This document shows, piece after piece, positions 29,411 to 39,621 of a stretch of DNA of 64,000 nucleotides. The stretch comes from Caldilineaceae bacterium (lineage in GTDB: Bacteria > Chloroflexota > Anaerolineae > Caldilineales > Caldilineaceae). The stretch is taken from assembly GCA_022823185.1 (NCBI GenBank), contig JAJDXQ010000030.1, positions 1 to 64,000 of the forward strand, given 5' to 3'. Numbering within the stretch: position 1 is the stretch's first letter; each line of letters starts with the position of its first letter. The notes under the pieces are model-generated. The model was not told where the DNA came from. It saw nothing but the letters and a program-made list of their open reading frames with translations, and ran no database searches. A program made the translations under genes and the position numbers.

Positions 29411-30627
29411 TCAGAACGTAGCGACGAAAGCCTCTACGCTGAGTTCCGCCGGGACCTGGTCGAAATAGTAACGAGTCTCCTCACCCTGGAAGCCCGGCGC
29501 CCACTGGTCTTCATCAGCCTGCAGCAGATCGTCGACAAACTTGAAGCGCGCCCACAGCTTGCCGGCTTCCTTCTGTGTGAAGCGGTTGGCGAGCGGCCTG
29601 CCCCACTGAAGAGTCGTGGGATGGATGCTCTCAGCCCACAACCGTTCCTGCTGGGGCAGGGTGTCGAAGTTTGGACTCTTCAGGTGATGGATGCGTTTGG
29701 CGCTCTTGCTCAGGAAGATGGTTGAGAGCAGGCGGCCGTTTTCGCCGCGTCCAGGATGCAGCCTGTCCAGAGCGGCCTGTATGCCGTGCCGTCGCCGTCG
29801 ACTACCGCCCGCAGCGCCGCCTCGATCTGCTCGAACTTCTGGGTGCTTCGCCCGTTCCACCGTCGGAAGGACTCTTGTGACGCACGAGAAAGATGCTCAA
29901 GGAAAGGCAGTTCCTTGTGCGTGGTGAACTCCGAGAAGCCGCCGTGGATTGTGCGCCGCATTTTGGCGTTGTAGCGGCTGCCCCAGTGCAGAAGGGGCAA
30001 GATGTAGGCGACCCCATCGCCGGCCGCGAGATGGGTCTGGACAGCGCCAGGCAAGGGCGCCCGAGCGTCTTCAGTCATGGCCGCGTTTTCCTCGGCGGTG
30101 TTGAGCCGGGCATGGCTGCCGGGGACGACCCAAAGGACGTTGTCGTCGTAGAGCGGGAGGTTCCACTGCACGTAACGGGGGCCATTCTCGAGATTGTCGT
30201 CGGCGTAGGCCCGGAGCGGCGCGGTGTGGGGCGGGTAGAAGTCACGGTGCCAGCCGCGATGACCACCTGTTTCGTGGTCGCGTACCGGATTGCACATGAG
30301 CATCATCTCGGTGACGGCAGCGTCTTCCACGCCGAGCAGGCGGCTGCTCACCCCTTGCATGTTTTCATGCAACCAGATCTCAACCGCGCCTATGGTCTGC
30401 GCATCGATCTGGCTCGCCAGTAGTCCCAGATTGAGACGCGGCTGCGCGTGGGTCTCCCATACGCCGCCGGGCGGGTCGTCCGGTCCCCGCTCGCGCGCCC
30501 AGATCTCCTTTTGCCGCTCGACGAGAAGCTCATAGGCCCGACGCAGACCCCCCAGTTGGCGCGGCGGAATGACCCCCCGCAGGATCACGTATCCCTCTTC
30601 CAGAAACTGATCGCGACTGAATTTCAT
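29411..30627 (-). pseudogene. phytanoyl-CoA dioxygenase family gene split by a frameshift near 29780-29800
   Basis: 305-aa ORF 29710-30627 holds PhyH motifs (GGHRGWHRDFYPP, LPLYDDNVLWVVPGSHAR); protein-like C-terminal sequence (IQAALDRLHPGRGENGRLLSTIFLSKSAKRIHHL...) continues in another frame to 29411. Confidence 0.7.
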
Positions 30628-30715
30628 GGCTGTACCCTCTTGAGCCTCATCCCAGAAAGTAGGTTCCCGATCTGACTGTTTTTAGCGCTGAGAGCTTTTT
30701 GTCGACCGCGTCAGG

Positions 30716-31534
30716 CTAACTGATTACCCGGCAGGTGGCGTGCAGTCTGCGTCCTCTCTCCGAAATCTTTTCGAACTCGGCCTGTGTCATTTCGATAGGC
30801 ACGCGCTGGTTGAACCAGGGGAGTGAGTAGCAGATCACCAGCTCCGGCCGCGCGTGATCAGAGCGATTAGGCGTGCCGCGGTGAAGCGTACGGGGGTCCT
30901 GGATCCAAAGCGTTCCCTTTCTGAGATTGAGGCGGCGCCGGGAGGGGAAGTCGCCTGCCTCCAGTACGTCATCGTATCGGTCCTCCATGGCCGGGTCAGC
31001 GAGATACTGCGTACATGGCAGAATTTCGAAGCTGCCATTTTCCTCGCAGGTGTCAACCAGGGGGAACTTGACTCCAAAATGGGGGCAGACTTCGAGACCA
31101 ACGTGCGGCGCCAATTTGGAAATGCCGGCGTCGCGATGCCACCTCTGGAATTCGCTGCCCGGATAGGGGTTGTTCGAATGATAGCAGGTGATGCGATAGT
31201 CCTCAGTGCCCCAATAGCGGTCCAGAAAGTTGAGCAAGACCGGATTCTCGTAGATCTCCGGGTCGGCGAACGGCTGCTCCCAAGGGATGTAGAGCGTGTA
31301 GCGATTGACCACTTGCAGGCGCCCCTCGAAGACAAGGCGGTCATCGCTGCGTGCGTGCAGGTCCACACCGCCGGCAGGATTGCCGTGCGTTCGCACTCTC
31401 TCCAGGTAGGGAAGAAATGCCTCCCTGATCCGGTCGATCTTCTCTACCGGAATCAGGTCTTCGAAAAGCACATAGCCGTTGATACGAAGCTCTGCCAGTT
31501 TGAGATCGAGGTCATATTGGTTTGACGACGCCAT
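30716..31534 (-). CDS. phytanoyl-CoA dioxygenase family protein
   Basis: FQRWHRDAGISKLAPHVGLEVCPHFGVKFPLVDTCEENGSFEILPCTQY; LWIQDPRTLHRGTPNRSDHARPELVICY. Confidence 0.87.
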   Translation of the reverse strand: MASSNQYDLDLKLAELRINGYVLFEDLIPVEKIDRIREAFLPYLERVRTHGNPAGGVDLHARSDDRLVFEGRLQVVNRYTLYIPWEQPFADPEIYENPVLLNFLDRYWGTEDYRITCYHSNNPYPGSEFQRWHRDAGISKLAPHVGLEVCPHFGVKFPLVDTCEENGSFEILPCTQYLADPAMEDRYDDVLEAGDFPSRRRLNLRKGTLWIQDPRTLHRGTPNRSDHARPELVICYSLPWFNQRVPIEMTQAEFEKISERGRRLHATCRVIS

Positions 31535-31628
31535 GATCAGGTCCTTCTTCGGAGCGGGCTTACAGTTTACGGGGGACTACCCGGCCTGCCTGCAGCAGTC
31601 GCAGCGTTTGCCCCAGTTCTGATTAATA

Positions 31629-32492
31629 TCAGTCAACGGGCACACGATAGGATGTCTCTTGGATCTTTTCGTGGTCTGACGAGCGTGCAAGTTCCATCGC
31701 CCGCTCGGTAACCGGCAGATAGTAGTGCGTTTCGGCGTTCATGGAGATGAATCCCTCCGCGTAGGCAACGCCGCCGGACATCCCGAACGCGCCGTCGCTG
31801 GTCTCGATGCGTTTGCGGGCGTAGGTCCCCCCGTAGCCCTGGCTGACGAGGCAGTCGAGGGCGGCGAGCTTTTTGTCGACGACATCGGTGATGTCGATAA
31901 AGACATCGTTGTAATACCCGCCCTCGGACTGCCAGACCTGGCGGGGAATCGCGGCCGCGCCGGTGCCGAAGAAAAAGACCTGGGCGGCCTTGTGCGGCGG
32001 ATTGCGGTCGCCGGGGTCTACGCCGGATGCCAGTGAGAGAGCATGGAGGACGATTTGCCCGGCGATGGCATGCGGATTGGTAAGGCCGTCGCCTTCTTTG
32101 GGGAAGTGGGTCAGGACAATGTCCGGTTTCAGTTGACGAAGGAGCCGCGCCAGCCGCCTGACAGCCTCGTCAGTGACGAGCAGGACCGCATCGTCGGCGC
32201 CGAAGAAGTACACGTCTTCAACGCCCAGCAGGTTGCAGGCTTCGCGGGCTTCTTCCGCCTTGACATCGGACCGCTCCGCCATGAGGGACTGCAGTTCGTC
32301 GGCCTCAGGCACTTCGCTGCGATGATGCATTTCGTCACTGATGACCTTATCATGCACACGCGCGCCGTGCGTGAGAACGACACAGCCGACATAGTCGCCG
32401 CGCGCGGCGTGATGGGCCATTGTCCCGCCCGATTGATCGAAAATGTCAGCGGGATGAGCGCCGACGGAGAGAATGCGAAGCGGCTGGGACAT
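31629..32492 (-). CDS. PIG-L (LmbE-like) deacetylase family protein
   Basis: LRILSVGAHPADIFDQSGGTMAHHAARGDYVGCVVLTHG; KPDIVLTHFPKEGDGLTNPHA. Confidence 0.87.
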   Translation of the reverse strand: MSQPLRILSVGAHPADIFDQSGGTMAHHAARGDYVGCVVLTHGARVHDKVISDEMHHRSEVPEADELQSLMAERSDVKAEEAREACNLLGVEDVYFFGADDAVLLVTDEAVRRLARLLRQLKPDIVLTHFPKEGDGLTNPHAIAGQIVLHALSLASGVDPGDRNPPHKAAQVFFFGTGAAAIPRQVWQSEGGYYNDVFIDITDVVDKKLAALDCLVSQGYGGTYARKRIETSDGAFGMSGGVAYAEGFISMNAETHYYLPVTERAMELARSSDHEKIQETSYRVPVD

Positions 32493-32718
32493 GGGTCATG
32501 CCTCCTGGTTGTTGTGGGCGTTCTGATCAGCCTAAGTATAGCCTAGAAACGCACGAGAAGTGAGGGGACAAAAATAGGGGAAAGTGAAATTGTCCTGTCC
32601 GGCGCGCTGGGTTTTGGCGCTGCGCGGTCTCGGTTTGTCGCCGCTCGGAAAAGCTCGTAATCGTCTCCTCCTGCTAAAACGCGCGGCCGGCCGAAAGTGA
32701 CAGTGTCTCGCCCTGAGT

Positions 32719-34230
32719 CTAAATCGGCCAGATTGCGTCCATCTCCCACGCCTCCAGGGAGTGTAGGGTCGCATTTCCGCCCAACGAGAAGACTTGCACG
32801 CCGAGGCTGTCAGGCCGCGCCGGATAGATGCGCTTACCCAGGTAAAAGCCGCCCTCTGCAAAGACCTCAACGACACTGCGATCGACGAAGACGCGCAGCT
32901 CGATCTGCTTGCCGTAGGCGTGCCTGATGGTACAGCGCTGCGACTCCCGGTTCTTGACCCCCTGACTGACACTCGAGCGGGTAACGTCCAGGACCAGCAA
33001 TCTGTCAGGGCTCAACATTTCCTGAGGCTGCGTTGAATCATTGGGATTGACGTTGAAGCGGACCATCGTCTGTTCCGCGCCGTCGGGCGAACAGCACACT
33101 TTCAGGCCGAACTCCTCTGCGCTCTCCCAACTGAAAACCGCCCGGAGCTCAAGCCGGTTGCCGCGCACGCCGTCAAGGGTTACCGTCGAATCTCCCGCCA
33201 GGCGGAGGTCGGACGTTTTTACAGGGTTGCGGCGCAGCGCCTCCAACTCCTCAACCGGGCTCATGAGCAACTCGCCCTCTTCACCCAGTGAGAGCGCCAT
33301 CGGCAGGGCCATAATGCCCGACCAACCCGATGCCCGCTGAATGTGGCCGTAACGACCCTCGGACAGCCTGCCAAAGAGCACGCGACGGCCGTTACCGTCC
33401 AGCAGCGTTTGGCACTCATTCAGGATGCCCGTCCTGTTGGAGAAACCGGTCTCGCCGTAAGCCTGCCTCCCGTACCTTGTGGGGGTGAATCTTTGGTTCT
33501 CATAAATCCCTGTATAGTACTGCGGCCCGCGACTGTGGCTGGCGAAGAGCAGCACATGCCTGTCGCCCAGAGGGAAGAAGTCGGGCACAGCACAGTCCTC
33601 ACCTGTTTCAGTGTGCTTGCCGCCTTCGTAAAGAGGATGCAGGTATTCCCAGTGCACCAGATCCTTCGACCTGTACAGAAAGGCCCTGTCCGGCTCAAGG
33701 CCGTCAAATGACGCCTGGCCGGTGTTACCCGTTAACGCGTAGTAGGTGTCGCCCTCGATCCAGGCGCAGGGAGCGCCGTCTACTATATAGTCGTCATCAG
33801 GGCCCTGTGTCGGGATGACCGGGTTCGCCTCCAGTTTTTCCCATTCGACCAGCATCTCATCCTGACTCGTGGCGAGGCAGATCCCGCCCCGCACGCCATG
33901 GTAGATGATGGTCGGAACGCCGTCCATGTTGACAAAAGCCGTGCCGCTATAGCAGCCGTCCCGGTCGTAGGGGTCTTCCGGCGCGAGCGCGATCGGGAGG
34001 TCCTGCCAGTGCACAAGATCTTCGCTGACGGCATGACCCCAGTGAATCGTTCCCGTTGCGCCGCCGTGGTAAGCGTCGTAAGGATTGTTCTGATAAAACA
34101 GATGATACTTGCCCTTCCAGAAGATCGTGCCGTTCGGGTCATTCAGCCAGTTGTGCGGGGCCAGGAAGTGATAGGCCGGGCGATACGGGTCGGATGCCAG
34201 TTTCATGCGGTTCAGTTCCGAGGCATTCAT
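32719..34230 (-). CDS. glycoside hydrolase family 32 protein (sucrose/fructan hydrolase)
   Basis: start MNASELNR at 34230; HFLAPHNWLNDPNGTIFWKGKYHLFYQ hallmark, YRSKDLVHWEYL, GED(C)AVPDFF, C-terminal RVFVDRSVVEVFAEGG. Confidence 0.94.
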   Translation of the reverse strand: MNASELNRMKLASDPYRPAYHFLAPHNWLNDPNGTIFWKGKYHLFYQNNPYDAYHGGATGTIHWGHAVSEDLVHWQDLPIALAPEDPYDRDGCYSGTAFVNMDGVPTIIYHGVRGGICLATSQDEMLVEWEKLEANPVIPTQGPDDDYIVDGAPCAWIEGDTYYALTGNTGQASFDGLEPDRAFLYRSKDLVHWEYLHPLYEGGKHTETGEDCAVPDFFPLGDRHVLLFASHSRGPQYYTGIYENQRFTPTRYGRQAYGETGFSNRTGILNECQTLLDGNGRRVLFGRLSEGRYGHIQRASGWSGIMALPMALSLGEEGELLMSPVEELEALRRNPVKTSDLRLAGDSTVTLDGVRGNRLELRAVFSWESAEEFGLKVCCSPDGAEQTMVRFNVNPNDSTQPQEMLSPDRLLVLDVTRSSVSQGVKNRESQRCTIRHAYGKQIELRVFVDRSVVEVFAEGGFYLGKRIYPARPDSLGVQVFSLGGNATLHSLEAWEMDAIWPI

Positions 34231-34547
34231 ATTTGATTCGGTCAGAGGTGCAACTCCTTTCGCGGCCGGGGTTGCGGCAGACTCTGAAAAGAGGGTCGGT
34301 TGGCCGGTTGAGCAGAGGATAGTAAAGGCAGCGAGCACACCTGTTGGAGTGCTCGCATCGAGTATTCCCGGTTGCTCACGTTCAGGCTGACCATGACCAC
34401 GGTTTCCTCGCGGAGTCTTCGTGCGGTCTCTTCGGGGGCTGTGGTCATCATTTTCTCCACCGCAGACTCAGTTTTGCGGCAATCCGGAGCAGTTTCCCGG
34501 CATAGAGCTTCGGCCCAACCGCAAGCCATTATTCACTTGCAAGTTGC

Positions 34548-35660
34548 CTACTCAAACCGGTCCGGTCGGAACTGGTCGAGAGGGTAGTCGGTAATCCCTT
34601 CGGACGCCAGATCGGCAAGGATTTTTCCCACAAGAGTCGAAAATTTGAATCCGTGCCCCGAAAATCCCGCGGCGACCAGCACGTTCGGATTACCAGGGTG
34701 CGCGCCGATGATGAAGTCCCGGTCGGGCGTGTTTGTATACATGCAAGTCCCGCCTTCGACGTAGGTGAAACCGGCGTCAGGCATCATGGCTTCGAGCCAT
34801 TTCTGCAGGTCATCCCGCTTACCCAGATCGAGCTGTCGGTCGACCCGGCCGGGCGAGGTCTCAACGCCGAGGCCATCGTCGGCGGTCTTTACGCCCGGAC
34901 CGTAGTCGGGAAAACCGTAGAATTTAGTTTCCATGTCGCCAAAAACCGGCAGGCGGCCGGGCTGATAGGGGGCGCGGTTCTTCGGTCGGAAGTAGAACTC
35001 CTGCTGGCGGGTCACGCGTAACGGCAGCGAAAGATCTGCGAGGAGTTCAGAGGCCCACGGGCCGGGCGAAATGATCAGCCTGTCGCAGCAAAACTCGCCA
35101 GCGGAAGTCTCCAACAGGGGCGTTTCCCGGCTGATATCGACACGGTGGACGCGGACCTGCTCGTGTATAGTCGCGCCGGAGCGCTGCGCCTGTTTCAGGT
35201 GCTCCAGGATACAGCGGCCCACGTTCAGAAGGCCGGCCTGGGCGGTGAAACAGGTGACGGTGTCCGGGGGCAGACGCAGCGCAGGATAGCGGTCGGCAAC
35301 CTCTTGAGGCGTCGGGCGTTCAATCGGTCTGTTGAACGACTCCATCGCCTCGGCTGTCCGTTGGATGTCCTTGTTGCCGGGGCGGGCAAAGTAGAGCAGT
35401 CCCGTGAAGTGCATCAGCTTCTCTTCAGCGAGGGAGTCCAGCTCCTGCCATAGCGGGATGGTCGCCTCCGCGAGCTCAATGTAGCGCGGATGGGGATAGA
35501 TGTCGCGGAAAATCCTGGAGAAGCCATGTGAGCTGCCGAGGGCGTGGCCGAGCTCGAACTGTTCGATGCCTTCAGCAGGCACGCCGCGGCGGGCCAGGTG
35601 ATAAAGGGTAGCACTTCCCATAGCGCCCAGTCCGACGACGAGAATTCTTGTGTTGCGCAT
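34548..35660 (-). CDS. FAD-dependent oxidoreductase, N-methyltryptophan oxidase/sarcosine oxidase-like
   Basis: RILVVGLGAMGSATLYHLARRGVPAEGIEQFELGHALGSSHGFSRIFRDIY; FSGHGFKFSTLVGKILADLA. Confidence 0.9.
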   Translation of the reverse strand: MRNTRILVVGLGAMGSATLYHLARRGVPAEGIEQFELGHALGSSHGFSRIFRDIYPHPRYIELAEATIPLWQELDSLAEEKLMHFTGLLYFARPGNKDIQRTAEAMESFNRPIERPTPQEVADRYPALRLPPDTVTCFTAQAGLLNVGRCILEHLKQAQRSGATIHEQVRVHRVDISRETPLLETSAGEFCCDRLIISPGPWASELLADLSLPLRVTRQQEFYFRPKNRAPYQPGRLPVFGDMETKFYGFPDYGPGVKTADDGLGVETSPGRVDRQLDLGKRDDLQKWLEAMMPDAGFTYVEGGTCMYTNTPDRDFIIGAHPGNPNVLVAAGFSGHGFKFSTLVGKILADLASEGITDYPLDQFRPDRFE

Positions 35661-35928
35661 GGCATTTTGTTCCGATAGATGGGGTGTGAATGGGTTCCTG
35701 TTTGGGGCACGGAAACCGGACCTGACTTTGGAAGACTGGTGTGATTATATCGGAACGGTTAGCGTCGTTCAAGCGCCGAACAGGTAAAGACGTGTGCAGT
35801 CCAAAATGGGGGCGAACTTTCATACGCCTCCGGCAAAGACTTAGATGAAGCCAGTTCGCGTCCCCAAGCAAACCAGGTGTCGTGCTCTCTGACCACTAGC
35901 CACTGACCACTGACCAACGCCGTCCTGT

Positions 35929-35947
35929 GCGGGGGGATTCCCCCCGC
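35929..35947. repeat. short perfect GC hairpin in intergenic DNA
   Basis: GCGGGGGG-ATT-CCCCCCGC, directly after a CCACTGACCACTGACCA micro-repeat. Confidence 0.5.
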
Positions 35948-36149
35948 AACGCCCCCCTTCAACAACATGCCTCACCCACCGGTGCGCCCTCTTCCCAGCC
36001 GTGCGCCTGTCCGGCATTGTGCCCGCCGCCGACCTGATACGTTTCGGAGAATGACCGAATGGCTCCAGCGGTTAAAGGTTGGGCGCGCATGGCACCCAAA
36101 ACAGAGGACTCTTGGCATGAAAATCATGCTGCACCGGTCCCGTCCATTC

Positions 36150-36300
36150 CTCAGTCTAAGTTCCTTGTACAGGTGACGGCACGAATAACCGAACGTGCCT
36201 GATTCAGACAGCCGCAGTTCGAAAGTCTGGGATGCGCCCGGCAGGAAACTATCCTCTTGCACGGTCGCAGTAGTGACGTTATGCGCCCCCCCTTGCTTGT
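36150..36300 (-). pseudogene. cupredoxin-like gene remnant
   Basis: minus-strand frame reads GAHNVTTATVQEDSFLPGASQTFELRLSESGTFGYSCRHLYKEL, resembling a plastocyanin/cupredoxin core (HNVT ... GT-Y-C--H); ORF then degenerates. Confidence 0.5.
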
Positions 36301-36401
36301 CACTACCTGAGGACTCGCCGGAGCTGGCAGACGCAGTCGGGTGATGAGAACCTGGCCGAAACTGAGGCGGCGTCGCATGTGGGACGGTGCATGCCGTCTA
36401 T

Positions 36402-37346
36402 TCAGTTGTCGATGCCCAACATCCGGCGCGTCTGATCTATCGTGGCGACGCCCCGACCCAGGTCGTTGGCAATACGCGCAATACGCTCCACCATCTGGGC
36501 ATTGCTCTGCGCCAGCTCGCCGCGCTGGTAGTGGATGCAGTCCTCCAGCCCGGTGCGCACATGGCCGCCCAGGAGCATTGCCATCACATTTACATGGAGC
36601 TCTTCCAGACCCAAGGCGCAGGTCTGGAAGAGGGAATCTTCAGGCAAGTTACGCACCATGTAAAGAAAACTGTCCATACTGGTGTTGATGCCGCTCTGCT
36701 GTCCGAAGACCAACTGCAGGAAATAGGGCTTGTCGAGCGCGTCGCGCTGGATGAGGTAGTCCAGGATATCGAGGTGCCCTGGGTGGTAGAGAAAGACCTG
36801 CGGTTTAATGCCGCGTTCCCGCAGACGGTGAGCCGTGCGTTCCGAGTCGTCAAAAGTGGCGAGAGTAACCTTGCTGGGCCCGCTGTCGCCGCCCGTGTAG
36901 GCCGCGCCGCCGCGAAAGGTCATTGGCCCGGGGTTGAAGGCCATGATGTCGGGGCCGGCCTCGATAGGCGCGGACTTGTAGTGGTGGGCCGTTCCAACGA
37001 AATCGCTGCCTGCGGTGGTGAGATCGGCGAATCCTTGCGAATTGTCCACCAGGATCTGCGGCGTTTTGGCGCGCATCAGTTCGTTAATCTCGCGATAACG
37101 GTCCGCCTCATGCGATGCCTGGGTCGGGTCTTCGGCCTGGCGGGCGTGGATGTGGATGATGGTTGCGCCGGCCGCAAAAACCTCGGCCGCAGCATCGGCC
37201 TGTTCTTCGGCTGTAACCGGCATCGCCGGGTTCTCGCTCTTCTGATGCCCGCCCGTCACGACCGCGCTGATGATCACCGGCGGCATGCCCTCGCGGACCC
37301 GCCTGACATACTCGCGTTGATTCGTGTAATCCCAGGTAATGTCCAT
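36402..37346 (-). CDS. 3-keto-5-aminohexanoate cleavage protein / BKACE (DUF849) family
   Basis: PVIISAVVTGGHQKSENPAMPVTAEEQADAAAEVFAAGATIIHIHARQ; GGHVRTGLEDCIHYQRGELAQSNAQMVERI. Confidence 0.92.
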   Translation of the reverse strand: MDITWDYTNQREYVRRVREGMPPVIISAVVTGGHQKSENPAMPVTAEEQADAAAEVFAAGATIIHIHARQAEDPTQASHEADRYREINELMRAKTPQILVDNSQGFADLTTAGSDFVGTAHHYKSAPIEAGPDIMAFNPGPMTFRGGAAYTGGDSGPSKVTLATFDDSERTAHRLRERGIKPQVFLYHPGHLDILDYLIQRDALDKPYFLQLVFGQQSGINTSMDSFLYMVRNLPEDSLFQTCALGLEELHVNVMAMLLGGHVRTGLEDCIHYQRGELAQSNAQMVERIARIANDLGRGVATIDQTRRMLGIDN

Positions 37347-37357
37347 TGAAGCGCCTC

Positions 37358-38446
37358 TCAGTTCGGAACGATTACGCCCTTGATGAATCCGTCCAGCTCG
37401 ATTTGACCTCCGGCCGCACGCACAGCCCTTTCTGCCTCCTCCAGCGGAAAACGGTGCGTGACCATTTTCTCGATGGGATAGCGACGCGACTCGACGATCT
37501 TAATCGCAGCCTGCACGGCAGGCGTATCATGCGTATTCACCCCCTGAACGCGCAGCTCTTTGATCGGGATCTTGCTGGGAACGACGGCAACCTCCTGGTC
37601 GCCGGTGTTCGAACCGACGACGACAACGCCCATAGGCCGCGCCAGGTCCAGCGCCAGGGGAAATGAAGCCGTGGCTCCGGTCAGGTCCACGACAAGATCG
37701 GCTAGCACGCCGTCGGTGAGCTCAAGAACGGCTTCGACCGGTTCGTCATGGTCGAGATTGATGGTGTGTGTCGCGCCGAACTGCCTGGACAGCTCGAAAC
37801 GGTGTTCGTCCCGCGTCAGCCCAAGCACGATGATCTTCGACGCCCCGGCCTCGTTGGCCGCCAGGATTGCGGCCAGGCCTTGCCCGCCCGGCCCGATGAC
37901 AACCACGTTATCGCCAATGGCAACGCCGCCCTTCGTGCGCACCCAGCGCAGCCCGTTGCCGATGTTGGCACAGGTCATTGCCGCAGCCTCCGCAGGCACA
38001 TCGCCGGCAATGCGGTGCACGCGCGAATTGGGAGCCAGATACATGTACTGGCTGTAAGCCCCCCATAGGTGCGGCGGCACACTGGATGGCGTCGTCCCGC
38101 CGTAGCCCTGATGCTCTTTGCAGAAACGGTACTCGCCCAGCAGGCACCAGCGGCAGTGCCCGCACCCAAACAGGTGCTCGACGATAACGCGATCACCGAC
38201 CCCGACGCCCCAGCGCGCCGCGGCTCTGCTCCCCAGTTGCTCAATGTGCCCGACGAGCTCATGTCCCATGATGAGCGGAAATCGCTTTGGATCGGTCCAG
38301 CTGTAGATGCGGGGATCGCTGCCGCAGACGCCGCACATTTCGACTTTGAGCAGTCCGTCGTCCTCACCGATAGCCGGAAGGTCAAAAGACTGGATCTCCA
38401 TTGTCCGCGTGGCTACGACAACGGCCGCGTCTACTTTGCTCGACAT
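37358..38446 (-). CDS. zinc-dependent alcohol dehydrogenase (MDR family)
   Basis: CGVCGSDPRIYSW, GHELVGHIEQLG, structural zinc cysteines CGHCRWCLLGEYRFC; GDNVVVIGPGGQGLAAI. Confidence 0.9.
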   Translation of the reverse strand: MSSKVDAAVVVATRTMEIQSFDLPAIGEDDGLLKVEMCGVCGSDPRIYSWTDPKRFPLIMGHELVGHIEQLGSRAAARWGVGVGDRVIVEHLFGCGHCRWCLLGEYRFCKEHQGYGGTTPSSVPPHLWGAYSQYMYLAPNSRVHRIAGDVPAEAAAMTCANIGNGLRWVRTKGGVAIGDNVVVIGPGGQGLAAILAANEAGASKIIVLGLTRDEHRFELSRQFGATHTINLDHDEPVEAVLELTDGVLADLVVDLTGATASFPLALDLARPMGVVVVGSNTGDQEVAVVPSKIPIKELRVQGVNTHDTPAVQAAIKIVESRRYPIEKMVTHRFPLEEAERAVRAAGGQIELDGFIKGVIVPN

Positions 38447-38514
38447 GCCGGACCCTCCATAGGCGGAGCAGAGCCTCCCAGGTGAATGCAAATGGCTCTG
38501 CGACCTGAATAGCC

Positions 38515-39615
38515 TTACCCCGAAGTCAGGTCGAAGATGACCTTCAACATCCCTGCCGCGCCTTCGTCGATTAGCTTGTAAGCCTGAGGCGCTTCTTCCA
38601 GGGAAAAGCGATGCGTAATCAGACCGCTGACGTCCAGCCTGCCGGTGTGGAGGAGCTTAATGATTACATTGTGCACGCGAATGATGTCCCAGCGGCGATG
38701 GTAAAGTCCGCTCTCAGGGTTCTCGGGTGGAAGACGATACCCTCCGCTGCGTGAGTGCAGGATCTGCCCGGCGCTGCGGCAGAACTCTTCGCCGAGATAG
38801 AGGTCGTCGGCGGGGCCGTCATACATGCCCACGGCGACGACCTTGGGGAAAGGCGTGCCGCAGTGCATGGCCAGTCCGATACCGCCGGTCCGTCCGGAGC
38901 ACTCGAAACAGACGTCGGCGCCCGGGCCGCCGAGGATTCTTTTCACCTCGCGCCCGACATCGCCGTGGCTGGGGTTGAGAGCGTAATCGGCGCCAAGCCG
39001 TTTCGCCGTTTCCAGCCGTTCATCGAGCAGGTCGATCGCGATGACGGGGTCTGCGCCCGAAAGTTTGCACAGCTGCATGGTCAGCAAACCGACTACACCT
39101 TGACCGACAACCACTGCACTCTCGCCGATTCGCACCGGTCCCACGAGTACGGCGTCCAGCGCGACAGTGCCCAGACTGATGAAAACGTACTTTTCCAGGT
39201 CATCGTCGGGAGGCAGCGCGTAGGGAAAGACGCTAACGCCCACACCGCGGGAGGTTGCCCCGACCTTTGCCTGGTCCAGATTGAAGTTCCTGGTTTCTCG
39301 ATGGTGCGCCGAGCCCGTCACGACGTCGCCGACCGCGAGTTCATTCACCTCCGAACCAACCTCCACCACGCGGGCAACATCCTCGTAACCGTAGGTGAAG
39401 GGGTGTTTCATCGAACGCCCCTCCGTTACGAAGCCGTCCGGCTCCACGCTGCGGCCATGCCAGACGGCTTCACCGCGATAATGGGAACGCTCGGTGCCGT
39501 GGCTGATGCCGGAATAGAGATTGGCGACTTTCACGTCCCTGCGACCAACGGGCGCGTCGTCATATTCGCCAATTTCTACCTGCCGGGGACCGACAAACAG
39601 GACTTCCTTCGGCAT
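38515..39615 (-). CDS. zinc-binding alcohol dehydrogenase family protein (MDR)
   Basis: GISHGTERSHYRGE; GYEDVARVVEVGSEVNELAVGDVV; IGESAVVVGQGVVGLLTMQLCKLSGADPVIAIDLLDERL. Confidence 0.88.
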   Translation of the reverse strand: MPKEVLFVGPRQVEIGEYDDAPVGRRDVKVANLYSGISHGTERSHYRGEAVWHGRSVEPDGFVTEGRSMKHPFTYGYEDVARVVEVGSEVNELAVGDVVTGSAHHRETRNFNLDQAKVGATSRGVGVSVFPYALPPDDDLEKYVFISLGTVALDAVLVGPVRIGESAVVVGQGVVGLLTMQLCKLSGADPVIAIDLLDERLETAKRLGADYALNPSHGDVGREVKRILGGPGADVCFECSGRTGGIGLAMHCGTPFPKVVAVGMYDGPADDLYLGEEFCRSAGQILHSRSGGYRLPPENPESGLYHRRWDIIRVHNVIIKLLHTGRLDVSGLITHRFSLEEAPQAYKLIDEGAAGMLKVIFDLTSG

Positions 39616-39621
39616 AGGCTG

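Noticed and set aside
29384-29725. 113-aa plus-strand ORF
   Set aside because: Antisense to the alternative-frame C-terminus of the frameshifted PhyH gene.
34242-34529. 95-aa minus-strand ORF between GH32 and the SolA-like gene
   Set aside because: No motif, poor start context and composition similar to neighbouring non-coding DNA.
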